From Paenibacillus sp. RC334 (GTDB lineage Bacteria > Bacillota > Bacilli > Paenibacillales > Paenibacillaceae): DNA of 64,000 bases. How positions within the stretch are numbered: position 1 is the first letter of the stretch; each line of letters starts with the position of its first letter. The position numbers and the translations under genes were made by a program. Below the pieces are notes generated by a model. That model was given only the letters and a program-made list of their open reading frames with translations, was not told the DNA's origin and did not search any database. This document shows positions 17,234 to 26,030 of the stretch, piece after piece. Location of the stretch: positions 3,658,001-3,722,000 of the forward strand of contig NZ_CP125370.1 of the NCBI RefSeq assembly GCF_030034735.1. The letters are read 5' to 3'.

Positions 17234-19077
17234 GAATGAACACACCGTCGACAGCCAGCATATGAAAACGAAACAGCGAGGTCCCATGGGTGGAGGTCCT
17301 GCGGGGGGCATGGGTGCTGGTGGAAAAGCTAATGATTTTAAAAAGACCATCAGCCAGCTTTTATCCTACATCAAGGCCTATGTGCCCATCATTATACTCT
17401 CTATGGTGCTGGCCCTAGTCGGTTCCGCCTTCAACGTCATTGGTCCGAGTAAGCTCAGCGATATTGCCAACCTGATCCAGGAAGGAATCGTAACAGGCGT
17501 TGATGTGAGTGCTATCCAGAAAATTGTTCTTGTTTTGGTACTTTTGTATGGTCTTGGTCTTATCTTTAACTATTTCCAAGGCTTCATTACGGCGACTGTG
17601 TCACAGCGTCTTACAAAGAAGATGCGGACAGAGCTGTCCCGAAAAATCAATCATATGCCTTTAAAATATTTTGATGCTACGAGCTATGGTAATGTGCTCA
17701 GCCGTGTGACCAACGATGTCGATACCATCGGACAAACGTTAAACAACAGTCTCGGCACGCTTGTCAGCGCGCTGGCAACCTTCGTAGGCGCCTTGATTAT
17801 GATGCTGTATACAAACTGGATCATGACCGTTACCGGGATTGTAGCTACGCTGATCGGTTTTTCCCTGATGACCGTGATTATGAAGCATTCACAGAAATAT
17901 TTTGTAGCACAGCAAGCGGAACTTGGGCCAGATCAACGGTCATATCGAAGAAACCTATGCCGGTCATAACGTAGTCAAGGTATATAACGGAGAAAAAGCA
18001 GCCAAGGAAGAGTTCCATGGCATTAACAGCCGCTTATATACAAATGCATGGAAGTCCCAGTTCATGTCTGGCCTGATGATGCCGGTTATGATGTTCATCG
18101 GGAATTTCGGTTATGTCGCGGTCTGTGTCGTGGGCGCTTTGCTGGTAAACCAACATGCTATAACGATCGGAACCATTGTGGCCTTCATGGTGTATATTCG
18201 TCTGTTTACACAGCCCTTGTCACAGTTGGCACAGGCCGCAACCAATCTGCAATCGGCGGCTGCCGCCAGTGAACGTGTATTCGAATTTCTGGGTGAAGAA
18301 GAATTGGCGGATGAGAGCGACAAGACCAAGAAGCTGGACAACGCCAAAGGGGATGTCGAATTCAAACATGTCCGTTTCGGTTATAACGAAGACCGTATGA
18401 TTATCAAAGACTTCTCCATGAAAGCTGAAGCCGGTCAGAAAATTGCCATTGTTGGTCCGACAGGCGCCGGTAAGACGACGCTCGTGAATTTACTCATGCG
18501 GTTCTATGAGCTGAACGGCGGAGAAATCTATATTGACGGAACCCCGATCAGCCAATTAACACGTGAGAATATTCATGAATTATTCTGTATGGTGCTGCAG
18601 GATACCTGGCTGTTTGAAGGAACGATCCGTGAGAATATCGCCTTTTCCAAAGAGCATGTTACCGATGAACAGGTGGAAGCCGCATGTAGAGCGGTGGGGC
18701 TGCACAGCTTCCTTAAAACACTGCCGCAGGGCTATAATACGGTGCTGGACGACAAAGCCAATCTCTCTGCTGGTCAAAAGCAATTGATTACCATTGCAAG
18801 AGCCATGATTGAAGATGCACCCATGCTCATTCTAGATGAGGCCACAAGCTCGGTCGATACGCGTACGGAATTGCTGATTCAACAAGCGATGGACCGGCTT
18901 ACCGTAGGGAAAACCTCCTTTGTGATTGCCCACCGCCTCTCGACGATCAAGAACGCCGATATGATTCTGGTCATGAAGGACGGTGACATTATCGAAACAG
19001 GTAACCATAAGGAATTGCTGGCTAAAGGCGGCTTCTATGCCGATCTATACAACAGTCAGTTTGAACATGCATCCTAA
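17226..19077 (+). pseudogene. ABC exporter half-transporter, catalytic subunit, frameshifted
   Basis: Two overlapping frames (17226-17969 and 17923-19077) are the front and back of one protein of about 616 residues. The first frame gives membrane segments up to YFVAQQAELG; the second resumes with GQINGHIEETYAGHNVVKVY, continuous with the family. Removing one G from the GGG at 17925-17927 restores a single frame. The nucleotide-binding domain has Walker A GPTGAGKTT, signature LSAGQKQ, Walker B LILDEATSSVD with the catalytic Glu and switch His in IAHRLST. It would supply the active site of the heterodimer with the upstream subunit. The ATG has AGGAGG upstream. The N-terminus has an unusual Gly/Met-rich stretch. 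The frameshift is either a sequence error or a real inactivating mutation. Confidence 0.9.
17925..17927 (+). other. Frameshift site (one extra G)
   Basis: The codons read GAA CTT GGG CCA; dropping one G gives GAA CTT GGC CAG ATC AAC, which encodes the expected ELGQIN. Translation beyond it in the original frame stops at 17969. Confidence 0.85.
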
Positions 19078-19142
19078 TAATAACCAGTCCTTATTGAAAA
19101 ACAGGGTAGTAGCCACTAATAGCATATCAAGGTAAAAGAGAG

Positions 19143-19187
19143 ACGTGTCTGGATGATCGCTGCGAAGGGCGATCCAGACACGTTTTT
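19143..19187 (+). terminator. Terminator of the marR-ABC operon
   Basis: Twelve-base perfect arms ACGTGTCTGGAT and ATCCAGACACGT are followed by TTTTT. Confidence 0.9.
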
Positions 19188-19332
19188 GGTGTGCTCAAAA
19201 GCTGTCAAGCATTTCAAGCTTGCGCTGAATAATTGCAAGATTTAGTGATAGTGATTTGTATGGTCGAATTTTTTCTTGGGATCAGGATTTTTTCAGCTTT
19301 CCATTAGACCAATTAACTGTTATATTCAGACG

Positions 19333-19362
19333 TTTACTGTTATACTTCATTATTGTTATAAT
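19333..19362 (+). promoter_or_regulatory. Promoter of the aminotransferase gene
   Basis: TTTACT (19333-19338), an 18-base spacer and a perfect TATAAT (19357-19362), 45 bases before the start codon. Confidence 0.6.
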
Positions 19363-19407
19363 ACAATAAATTTCATAGTACAGTATAGAACACAGGAGAT
19401 GATTGGA

Positions 19408-20628
19408 TTGGAATACAAATTTTCGGGTATGGCTCGTACTCAGGGCTCGTCCATCGTTAGGGACATTTTGAAGCTGACACAGGGAACAGAAGTGTTATCC
19501 CTGGCAGGTGGTCTTCCGGCCGATGCCTTTTTTCCCATCGAAGCCGTTGCTCAAGCCTATGAGCGGGTATTCCGTCTCGGCGGTACTACCGCGCTTCAAT
19601 ACGGTCTAACCGATGGATATATTCCTCTACGGGAACGCCTTACAACCATAATGGCATCCCAAGGCATCTCCGTCACCAGAGATAACATCATCATGACGAC
19701 GGGCTCACAGCAGACTATCGATCTGGTTTCGCGTGTGCTGCTTGATCCACAGAATACTGTATTGGTGGAGTCCCCTACTTATTTGGCAGCTCTTCAGGTG
19801 TTTAAGTCCTATGGCGCCAACATTGTAAGTGTAAATACAGACTCCAACGGTATGCAATTAGATGATCTTGAAGCCAAGCTCAAGGACTATCAGCCTAAAT
19901 TCGTGTATGTCATCCCAACTTTCTCCAACCCGGCGGGGAGTGTATGGAGCATGGACCGCAGAGTAGGCGTTGTTGAGCTATGCCGTAAATACGGAACTTT
20001 GATTTTTGAGGATGATCCTTACGGACGTCTCAAATTTGACGAAAACCTTAACTTCCCTACCCTTTTATCCATTGACCAGCAGCAAGGTGGAGATAGTCAT
20101 GTCATGTACACCTCTACGTTCTCCAAAACCGTTGCTCCTGGTGTTCGTTCTGGATGGCTGGTTGCTGATCAAGCGATTGTCAATAAAGTCTCGAAGGCCA
20201 AACAATCTGCTGATCTGCACTCCAGCAGTATCGATCAACGTGCTTTAAATGAGCTCTTGGACTTTTTTGATTTGGATGGACATATTCGTACCGTATCCAG
20301 CGAATATCACTCTCGTATGCTACGCCTCACAACACTGATGAAAGAACGTCAATGGGAAGGCATTACGTGGAATGATGCACTTGGCGGCATGTTTATGTGG
20401 GTCACTTTACCCGAAGGTTTCCGTTCCGATCGCTTGCTGGAACTGGCCATTCAGGAAGGCGTCGCATTTGTGCCAGGACAAGTATTTTATGCTGATCTGA
20501 GCGGCAGTAACCATATGCGGATCAACTTTACGCATACCGATCCTTCACTGCTTCCTGAAGCGGTTAACCGTTTGGATCGGGCATTGAAGATGTATACAGA
20601 AGAAAGATTGGAAAAAAGCGTGCGCTGA
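19408..20628 (+). CDS. PLP-dependent aminotransferase (class I/II, 2-aminoadipate/MocR-like fold)
   Basis: A protein of 406 residues from TTG 19408. AGGAG lies nine bases before this TTG but directly abuts the alternative ATG at 19399, and the promoter at 19333-19362 excludes earlier starts. Fold-type I motifs are visible: SLAGGLPADAFFP at the N-terminus, TTGSQQTIDLV, ESPTYLAALQVF, FSNPAGSVW, the PLP Asp in FEDDPYGRL and Lys in STFSKTVAPGVRSGW. No winged helix is fused to it, so it is an enzyme and not a MocR regulator. The closest named relatives are LysN-type 2-aminoadipate and aromatic or branched-chain aminotransferases; the substrate is not decided by sequence. Confidence 0.9.
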   Translation: MEYKFSGMARTQGSSIVRDILKLTQGTEVLSLAGGLPADAFFPIEAVAQAYERVFRLGGTTALQYGLTDGYIPLRERLTTIMASQGISVTRDNIIMTTGSQQTIDLVSRVLLDPQNTVLVESPTYLAALQVFKSYGANIVSVNTDSNGMQLDDLEAKLKDYQPKFVYVIPTFSNPAGSVWSMDRRVGVVELCRKYGTLIFEDDPYGRLKFDENLNFPTLLSIDQQQGGDSHVMYTSTFSKTVAPGVRSGWLVADQAIVNKVSKAKQSADLHSSSIDQRALNELLDFFDLDGHIRTVSSEYHSRMLRLTTLMKERQWEGITWNDALGGMFMWVTLPEGFRSDRLLELAIQEGVAFVPGQVFYADLSGSNHMRINFTHTDPSLLPEAVNRLDRALKMYTEERLEKSVR

Positions 20629-20643
20629 TGAAGGTTGGCAGGC

Positions 20644-20733
20644 AGGCACGCGAGAACGCTTCGCGAATCATTTGATCTTACGATCGCTGCGCTTCTCCGG
20701 ATTCAAATGCTCCGCTACGCTGACTACGTGCCT
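20644..20733. repeat. GC-rich nested palindromic element in the gap before rnpB
   Basis: Nested inverted repeats: AGGCACG (20644-20650) with CGTGCCT (20727-20733), and CATTTGA (20669-20675) with TCAAATG (20703-20709), plus small GATC/GATC and CGGA/TCCG hairpins inside. No reading frame covers it. The rest of the 20629-20973 gap holds only the terminator at 20832-20884. Confidence 0.5.
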
Positions 20734-20831
20734 CATCCCCGGACGTTTTTACGATAGAGGGAATGAGTAGATAAAAAAACAGAATGAAATAGACCTAAAC
20801 ATACACGTACGATGCGTAAAATACGGTATAC

Positions 20832-20884
20832 AAAAAAAGGTTCAAGCCTGATTCCCAAAGGAATATGGCTTGAACCTTTTTTTT
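20832..20884. terminator. Bidirectional terminator between the aminotransferase gene and rnpB
   Basis: Perfect arms GGTTCAAGCC and GGCTTGAACC are flanked by AAAAAAA on the left and TTTTTTTT on the right, so it can work in both directions. Confidence 0.85.
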
Positions 20885-20973
20885 GTAATTCATTAAATAC
20901 ATTTGGATTCCAAGTTTTCATGCAAACAGTCATTTAAAAGGTTAACATCATACATTTTAAGGTGTTGCAGTGT

Positions 20974-21376
20974 GGAAAGTTTTCCGTAAGCCGGGTTCTG
21001 TGCTATTCGTGGTTCAGACGGGAACTACCCTCCCACTACAAGCGACAATCATCTATCTAGGCCGAATATTGCTATCCGGCTCCAGCGACCAACCTAGACA
21101 CGCCTCGGGCTAAGGCCGCTTCGCGAAGAAGCTGTGTCCCATTAGGTCTTGCTCCAGATGGGGTTTACCAGGAACGAAGTCACCAGCGTTCCTCGGGGTC
21201 TCTTACACCTCGGTTCCATCCTTGCCTGTGCCGCAAGCGGCCATCGGCGGTCCATTTCTGTGGCACTATCCTTCAACTCGCGCTGACTGGACGTTATCCA
21301 GCATCCTGCCCTATGGAGCCCGGACTTTCCTCTCGCGGTTCACACCGCCAGCGATTGTCTGTTAAACTTTCCGAAC
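20974..21376 (-). ncRNA. rnpB: RNase P RNA, A-type architecture
   Basis: The catalytic RNA of RNase P, which cuts 5' leaders from tRNA precursors. Both conserved ends are present on the minus strand: GAGGAAAGTCCGGGCTCC (CR-I, P4) near the 5' end and ACAGAACCCGGCTTA near the 3' end, with P1 formed by GGAAAGTTT and AAACTTTCC. AGTGCCACAGAAA lies in the middle. Other segments match the E. coli-type RNA: CATAGGGCAGGATGC, CCGCCGATGGCC, GGTAAACCCCATCTGGAGCA and GGCCTAGATAGATGATTG. The B-type RNA of B. subtilis lacks several of these. Length is about 403 bases. The ends are set by P1 pairing and are approximate. Confidence 0.93.
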
Positions 21377-21386
21377 AACATTACAT

Positions 21387-21415
21387 AGTATACAGGGAAC
21401 GCACGCTCGACACAA
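21387..21415 (-). promoter_or_regulatory. Promoter of rnpB
   Basis: TTGTGT (21415-21410), a 17-base spacer and TATACT (21392-21387) on the minus strand, eleven bases before the predicted RNA 5' end. Confidence 0.7.
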
Positions 21416-21447
21416 CCCTAAAAATATTGTAAATTAGTAAGCTTCCT

Positions 21448-22014
21448 TTATTTGTTCAAATAAAACGGGTGTACCCTCTTTTGTAATGTATCATCTGCCA
21501 CAAAATAAGTAGAGCGACCCACGTATAACGGAATATGAAGCTTGCTAAATTCAGGTATGCCTTCATCCAGAAAGAGTTCATCGTCCCGGTAAGTTTGCTG
21601 TATCTCACCGACAATCCAATCATGATCTCCATAGGTATGACTATCCACCACTTTACACTCATAAGCAAGATAAGCATCCAGCAATACAGGGACATCCACA
21701 GAAATTCCGTCCTCATATGCAATCTCGAAATGCTGAAACTTATCTATATCTCTACCGCTAAAGGTACCTACAGCCTGAATCCATTCCGATCTGTGGGCGG
21801 GCAAAAATTGAACACCGAAGCCTCCGCTTTTTTCAATCAGACCATGCGAATACGTTTCCTTCCGCAACGAAATGCCATACATGCCCGGTGATGATCCGAT
21901 ATATGTATGCCAGCCAGAAGCCATTACATTCTGAACGCCGTTATGACGGGAAGTAACAATAGCAACCATCCCCGGATAGGCATGGATCGCAGGATCAGCA
22001 ATTAAAGTTCGCAT
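21448..22014 (-). CDS. Flavin reductase-like FMN-binding protein
   Basis: A protein of 188 residues with the flavin reductase-like split-barrel fold: PGMVAIVTSRHNGVQNVMASGW, then SPGMYGISLRKETYSHGLIEKSG and the downstream VGEIQQTYRDDELF. The FMN-binding GW and S-x-R-K-x-T-Y-x-x-G-L-I pattern fits the family that reduces or binds FMN, often as partner of monooxygenases or in thiol protection. No partner gene lies next to it. The ATG has GGGAGAGG upstream. It is 64 bases downstream of the nif3 gene on the same strand. Confidence 0.82.
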   Translation of the reverse strand: MRTLIADPAIHAYPGMVAIVTSRHNGVQNVMASGWHTYIGSSPGMYGISLRKETYSHGLIEKSGGFGVQFLPAHRSEWIQAVGTFSGRDIDKFQHFEIAYEDGISVDVPVLLDAYLAYECKVVDSHTYGDHDWIVGEIQQTYRDDELFLDEGIPEFSKLHIPLYVGRSTYFVADDTLQKRVHPFYLNK

Positions 22015-22078
22015 ACAACCTCTCCCCTATGAACTAAAAGTAATGAAACACTTTCATCTTCTCATAGAAGTTAAGCTT

Positions 22079-23194
22079 TTACAAAAATTGAAAAGGCTCT
22101 GTATTCACCTCAGATACATGTACTTCCGTAGAGTATCGGCCTTCTTCCAACCGTTTGCGCATCCATTCTGCGGTTTTAGGCTTCATAATCTTCTCTGCGT
22201 TATGACCAGGGTCAATGATGGCAATGCCAGCCATAAGGGCATCCTGAGCCGTGTGATAGTCGATATCACCCGTAACTAAGACGTCAGCTCCTTTGAAAAT
22301 CGACTTGTTTACATAGCGGCTGCCAGAGCCTCCGAGCACGGCTGCTTTTTTAATTGTACGGCCCAAGTCGCCCACTACACGTACATGCTCGACGTTGAAG
22401 CCTTCTTTCACATCATTGACAAACTCGCGTAACGTGCGGGCTTCCTTGAGCTTACCCACCCGTCCCAGGCCAAATGTGCGGCCCTGCAAATCTATATGGT
22501 ACAGGTCATAGGCCACCTCTTCATAAGGATGAGCTTTGAGCATCGCCTGGACAACTTTGTTGCGCACACCCTGTGGTACAACCGTCTCTATGCGTACCTC
22601 TTCGCTGCGTTCCATTTTACCTGGCTCACCCAAAAACGGCTGTGTGCCTTCACCCGGCACGAAAGTTCCATAGCCATCAATGTTAAAGCTGCAATGGCTG
22701 TAATTGCCGATATGTCCGGCTCCCGCACCCAGCACAGCGTCCAACACCTGTTGATGATGTGTTTTCGGTACGAAAACGACGAGCTTGAACAATTGCTCCG
22801 TGTGGACATCCTCCAGCGTACCTTCACTTTCAATGCCCAATGCTTCCGCCATCCAGTCGTTCATACCATCCTCTGCCGTATCCAGATTCGTGTGACTGAT
22901 GTAAACCGCTATATCGTTCTTAATCAGCTTTTCATACAATCTGCCTGCAGGCTGATCCGTATTCAATGCTTTGAGTGGACGGAATATGATAGCATGATGG
23001 GCGATAATGAGGTCGGCCTTTACTCGGATCGCCTCTTCAACAACCTCATCATTGACATCCAGAGCTACCAGTATGTTTTTGATTTCCTTTTGCAGGCTGC
23101 CAAGCTGAAGCCCGATTCTGTCGTCCGGAACTGCCAAATATTTTGGAGCCAGCTGTTCCATATAGCTAATTACCGTTTGTCCTTTGGCAAACAT
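22079..23194 (-). CDS. Nif3-like dinuclear metal-centre protein (YqfO)
   Basis: A protein of 371 residues. Two NIF3 halves (about 1-130 and 250-371) flank an inserted PII/CutA-like domain (about 135-235: LFKLVVFVPKTHHQQVLDAV and YEEVAYDLYHI). The metal ligands are visible: IAHHAIIF, ISHTNLD and, in the second half, VTGDIDYHTAQDA and IDPGHNAEK. The length and insertion match YqfO of Bacillus. Family members are hexameric or trimeric and of unsettled function, with GTP cyclohydrolase-related suggestions. The ATG has GAGGAGGT upstream, inside trmK, with which it overlaps by 25 bases, so the two are co-expressed. Confidence 0.93.
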   Translation of the reverse strand: MFAKGQTVISYMEQLAPKYLAVPDDRIGLQLGSLQKEIKNILVALDVNDEVVEEAIRVKADLIIAHHAIIFRPLKALNTDQPAGRLYEKLIKNDIAVYISHTNLDTAEDGMNDWMAEALGIESEGTLEDVHTEQLFKLVVFVPKTHHQQVLDAVLGAGAGHIGNYSHCSFNIDGYGTFVPGEGTQPFLGEPGKMERSEEVRIETVVPQGVRNKVVQAMLKAHPYEEVAYDLYHIDLQGRTFGLGRVGKLKEARTLREFVNDVKEGFNVEHVRVVGDLGRTIKKAAVLGGSGSRYVNKSIFKGADVLVTGDIDYHTAQDALMAGIAIIDPGHNAEKIMKPKTAEWMRKRLEEGRYSTEVHVSEVNTEPFQFL

Positions 23195-23931
23195 GCAAGT
23201 ACCTCCTCTAGCTGTTCAATTTGCTTGCGTAATTGTTCCTGCTTTTGCTGCGCCGATTCCTGCTCTGATCGCGCCAACTGCGCAAGCACATTTTGGAGCT
23301 TATGAATTTCCAGCTTCCATTTACGGAAAAAGACTTCGTTGGGCTCTCTGACCAGCAACGGTCCAAGCTGTTCCAGCCAATTCTGCGTCAATACTAGCGA
23401 GCTACCGGTAAGGGCTAACGGTCGGTATAGCTTTTCCTGCTTCACAGGACTATCCGACACGGGTACAGCCGTCAAAACTTCATATATCTTTCCGTCTTCT
23501 TCCATAATATGCTCGCCTGTCAATACCCATTGATGCTCGATCAGCCATCGGCGCAAAATATCCTCGCCTACGTTTGGCTGTAAAATAAGACTCTTCACTG
23601 AATCCAACTTGTCTTTCCCCTGCTCCAAAATGGAAGCGATTAAGGCACCGCCCATGCCTGCTATCGTAATAACATCAACCTCATCGGCTGTAATTACGGC
23701 CAAGCCGTCGCCTTTTCTAACGGTTATGCGGTCAGTAAGACCTGCTTCGGCGACCTGCTTTTGAGCCGCTCGCAACGGCCCATCATTGACTTCGCCCGCC
23801 ACAGCTTGCGTTACCCGACCACTGCGCATCGCAGCCACAGGCAAAAGCCCATGGTCAGAGCCAATATCCGCTAATCTGCTCCCGGCAGGAATTTGTTCCA
23901 TAATATATTGTAATCGTTGAGAAAGCTTCAT
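23170..23931 (-). CDS. trmK: tRNA (adenine(22)-N(1))-methyltransferase TrmK
   Basis: A protein of 253 residues from ATG 23931, which overlaps the upstream stop as ATGA; this translational coupling decides the start. A Rossmann SAM domain is visible: RLADIGSDHGLLPVAA (motif I), then VAGEVNDGPL, DVITIAGMGGALI and LILQPNVGEDILRRWL. The C-terminal third (from about residue 190) is a coiled coil rich in Gln, Glu and Lys (QEQLRKQIEQLEEVL), as in B. subtilis TrmK (YqfN). It methylates A22 of tRNA. It sits in the conserved rpoD-trmK-nif3 order. Confidence 0.95.
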   Translation of the reverse strand: MKLSQRLQYIMEQIPAGSRLADIGSDHGLLPVAAMRSGRVTQAVAGEVNDGPLRAAQKQVAEAGLTDRITVRKGDGLAVITADEVDVITIAGMGGALIASILEQGKDKLDSVKSLILQPNVGEDILRRWLIEHQWVLTGEHIMEEDGKIYEVLTAVPVSDSPVKQEKLYRPLALTGSSLVLTQNWLEQLGPLLVREPNEVFFRKWKLEIHKLQNVLAQLARSEQESAQQKQEQLRKQIEQLEEVLACLPKDKR

Positions 23932-24767
23932 GACGTCACCCACGTAATCCATTTTTTTCGAGTCCAAAATAAAATTCCTACAACAATAGCCAACTTCAAT
24001 AAGGCGTACAATACAACATCTCCCGGCGCTTGATGGCGCAGCACGATCATGTCTGCTTCAGGCATGAAAACCAGTGTCATTCCGATAGCAAAATAGACCG
24101 AAGCCAGACGTGAAAAGCGACGGTGTACCCACCAGCTTAACCATACCAGCAATGCTACATGTAAAATCCAAAATCCCTCCAGCATTACGTGAGAAGCCGT
24201 AGGCCAGTAGCGGCCTATAAGTACTGCGTACACCAGAAGCAGCGCAATAAAGCCACAGTAGTGAAGCAAGCTGATACGCAGAGTTAAGCCCACAAGGCAC
24301 CATACCAGTCCGCACAGACCGACCAGAACAAGAAACCAAAATTTAGGCTCACCTTGGTGAAGCTGAATAATCCACACACCTGAACCCAGCATAATCACAC
24401 TGCCCAAGGTACTCAGCATGGCGCTCATGCTCTGCTCTGAAGAACGCCAAACAGCGGCTACTCCATAGCAGATCGCGATTACTGCACATGCCGAGAATAT
24501 TTGCATTGCCAACGGAAAAGCGGTAAAATAAAAACCGATCAAACAAATGCAGGAAATAATGACAAAACCAAGAAGCCAGGCGATTCCATGCCCGTTTCGA
24601 AGATATGTAAGCAGCCCGGTCCCAGTGTGACTTCGGCTTTGTGATGGATTATCGTCCTCTCGATAGAGGTTAGACAAAAAATCACAATATTGCTCAGGGA
24701 GAAGCCGACTTCGCCGCCAATGCTCAATTTCATGTAACAGTATTGCCCGTTTTTTCTCTTGGTCCAA
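23928..24767 (-). CDS. Multi-pass membrane protein of unknown function, DUF2157-like N-terminus
   Basis: A protein of 279 residues from TTG 24767, with GGTGGAGGGG six bases upstream. An ATG at 24794 is in frame but sits right after the rpoD terminator T-tract with no ribosome binding site. The soluble N-terminus (about 1-60) has the pattern ILLHEIEHWRRSRLLPEQYC seen in DUF2157-type proteins. About eight membrane segments follow. It overlaps trmK by four bases, so it may be its operon partner. The function is unknown. In B. subtilis a cytochrome c gene (cccA) is near this place instead. Confidence 0.6.
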   Translation of the reverse strand: MDQEKKRAILLHEIEHWRRSRLLPEQYCDFLSNLYREDDNPSQSRSHTGTGLLTYLRNGHGIAWLLGFVIISCICLIGFYFTAFPLAMQIFSACAVIAICYGVAAVWRSSEQSMSAMLSTLGSVIMLGSGVWIIQLHQGEPKFWFLVLVGLCGLVWCLVGLTLRISLLHYCGFIALLLVYAVLIGRYWPTASHVMLEGFWILHVALLVWLSWWVHRRFSRLASVYFAIGMTLVFMPEADMIVLRHQAPGDVVLYALLKLAIVVGILFWTRKKWITWVTS

Positions 24768-24799
24768 GCTTTTCCCCTCCACCAAGGCTGCCATGGGAT

Positions 24800-24839
24800 A
24801 AAAAAAGACCCTCTGCGCGCTCCAAGCCGCAGAAGGTCC
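24800..24839 (-). terminator. Terminator of rpoD
   Basis: GACCTTCTGCG pairs with CGCAGAGGGTC around ten bases and is followed by TTTTTTT on the minus strand, 15 bases after the rpoD stop. Confidence 0.9.
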
Positions 24840-24853
24840 GCAATGTTACGCTT

Positions 24854-25987
24854 CTATTCGAGGAAATCCTTCAGTCGCTTACTGCGGCTTGGATGGCGCA
24901 GCTTACGCAGCGCTTTAGCCTCAATCTGACGAATACGTTCGCGTGTTACACCGAATACTTTACCCACTTCCTCAAGGGTCCTGGTTCTACCGTCGTCCAA
25001 ACCAAAACGGAGACGCAATACGTTCTCTTCCCGTTCGGTCAACGTATCCAGCACATCCTCAAGCTGTTCCTTCAGAAGTTCATAGGCAGCCGCATCCGCA
25101 GGCGCCAGCGCTTCCTGGTCCTCAATGAAATCCCCCAAATGTGAATCATCTTCTTCACCAATTGGCGTTTCCAATGAAACCGGTTCTTGGGCAATTTTCA
25201 TAATTTCCCGTACTTTCTCCACGCTTAGCTCCATCTCCGCAGCCACTTCTTCCGGCGTAGGTTCACGCCCCAGCTCTTGCAACAATTGACGAGATACCCG
25301 AATCAACTTGTTGATCGTTTCCACCATGTGCACAGGAATACGGATTGTTCTTGCCTGATCAGCTATAGCGCGCGTAATGGCCTGACGAATCCACCAGGTT
25401 GCATACGTACTGAATTTAAATCCTTTTTCGTAATCAAATTTTTCTACTGCCTTAATCAGACCCATGTTACCTTCCTGAATCAGATCCAGGAAAAGCATTC
25501 CACGGCCAACATAACGCTTGGCAATACTTACAACCAGACGCAAATTCGCTTCTGCGAGTCGACGTTTGGCTTCTTCATCACCATTGTTGATCCGTTTCGC
25601 CAGCTCCACCTCATCATCAGCAGAAAGAAGCGGTACACGGCCGATTTCCTTCAAGTACATCCGGACCGGATCATTGATTTTAATACCGGGAGGCAGGCTC
25701 AGATCGTCATCGTAGTTAAAGTCATCCCCGTCGTTGTTTTCCGGGTCGTCGTTTTGACGCAATCTGGTAACTTCTTCGTCGTTATCGTTTACAACCTCAA
25801 TCCCCAAGTCACCCAGCTGCTCATAAAACTCATCCATTTGCTCGGGGTCCTGATCAAACGACGATAGTTTTTCCATGATATCTTTGTAGTTCAGAGAGGA
25901 ACTTTTTTTACCCAACTCAATCAATTGATCCTTAACCTGATCCAGTGTCAGTTCCGTCTCCAGTTCAGTATGCTGATCATTCGCCAT
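24854..25987 (-). CDS. rpoD: Primary sigma factor SigA (RpoD)
   Basis: A protein of 377 residues, the usual size for Firmicutes. Region 1.1 is at the N-terminus, an acidic linker ([20 protein letters not shown], then NNDGDD) follows, and region 1.2/2 contains [34 protein letters not shown] and the -10 recognition helix [13 protein letters not shown]. Region 4 ends with [20 protein letters not shown], the -35 binding helix. It directs RNA polymerase to housekeeping promoters. It lies downstream of dnaG, 43 bases away, in the classic macromolecular synthesis order, with GGAGGAGGGAG before the ATG. Confidence 0.98.
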   Translation of the reverse strand: MANDQHTELETELTLDQVKDQLIELGKKSSSLNYKDIMEKLSSFDQDPEQMDEFYEQLGDLGIEVVNDNDEEVTRLRQNDDPENNDGDDFNYDDDLSLPPGIKINDPVRMYLKEIGRVPLLSADDEVELAKRINNGDEEAKRRLAEANLRLVVSIAKRYVGRGMLFLDLIQEGNMGLIKAVEKFDYEKGFKFSTYATWWIRQAITRAIADQARTIRIPVHMVETINKLIRVSRQLLQELGREPTPEEVAAEMELSVEKVREIMKIAQEPVSLETPIGEEDDSHLGDFIEDQEALAPADAAAYELLKEQLEDVLDTLTEREENVLRLRFGLDDGRTRTLEEVGKVFGVTRERIRQIEAKALRKLRHPSRSKRLKDFLE

Positions 25988-26030
25988 CTTTCGACTCCCT
26001 CCTCCCTAGAAACATCCGACCTCTGTGTGT

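Noticed and set aside
17923..17969. Programmed frameshift in the ABC gene
   Set aside because: There is no slippery heptamer with downstream structure that I can see, and the family does not use recoding; a simple one-base insertion in a G-run explains it.
22496..23305. Plus-strand frame of 269 residues opposite nif3 and trmK
   Set aside because: It is antisense to two recognised genes and has no family resemblance.
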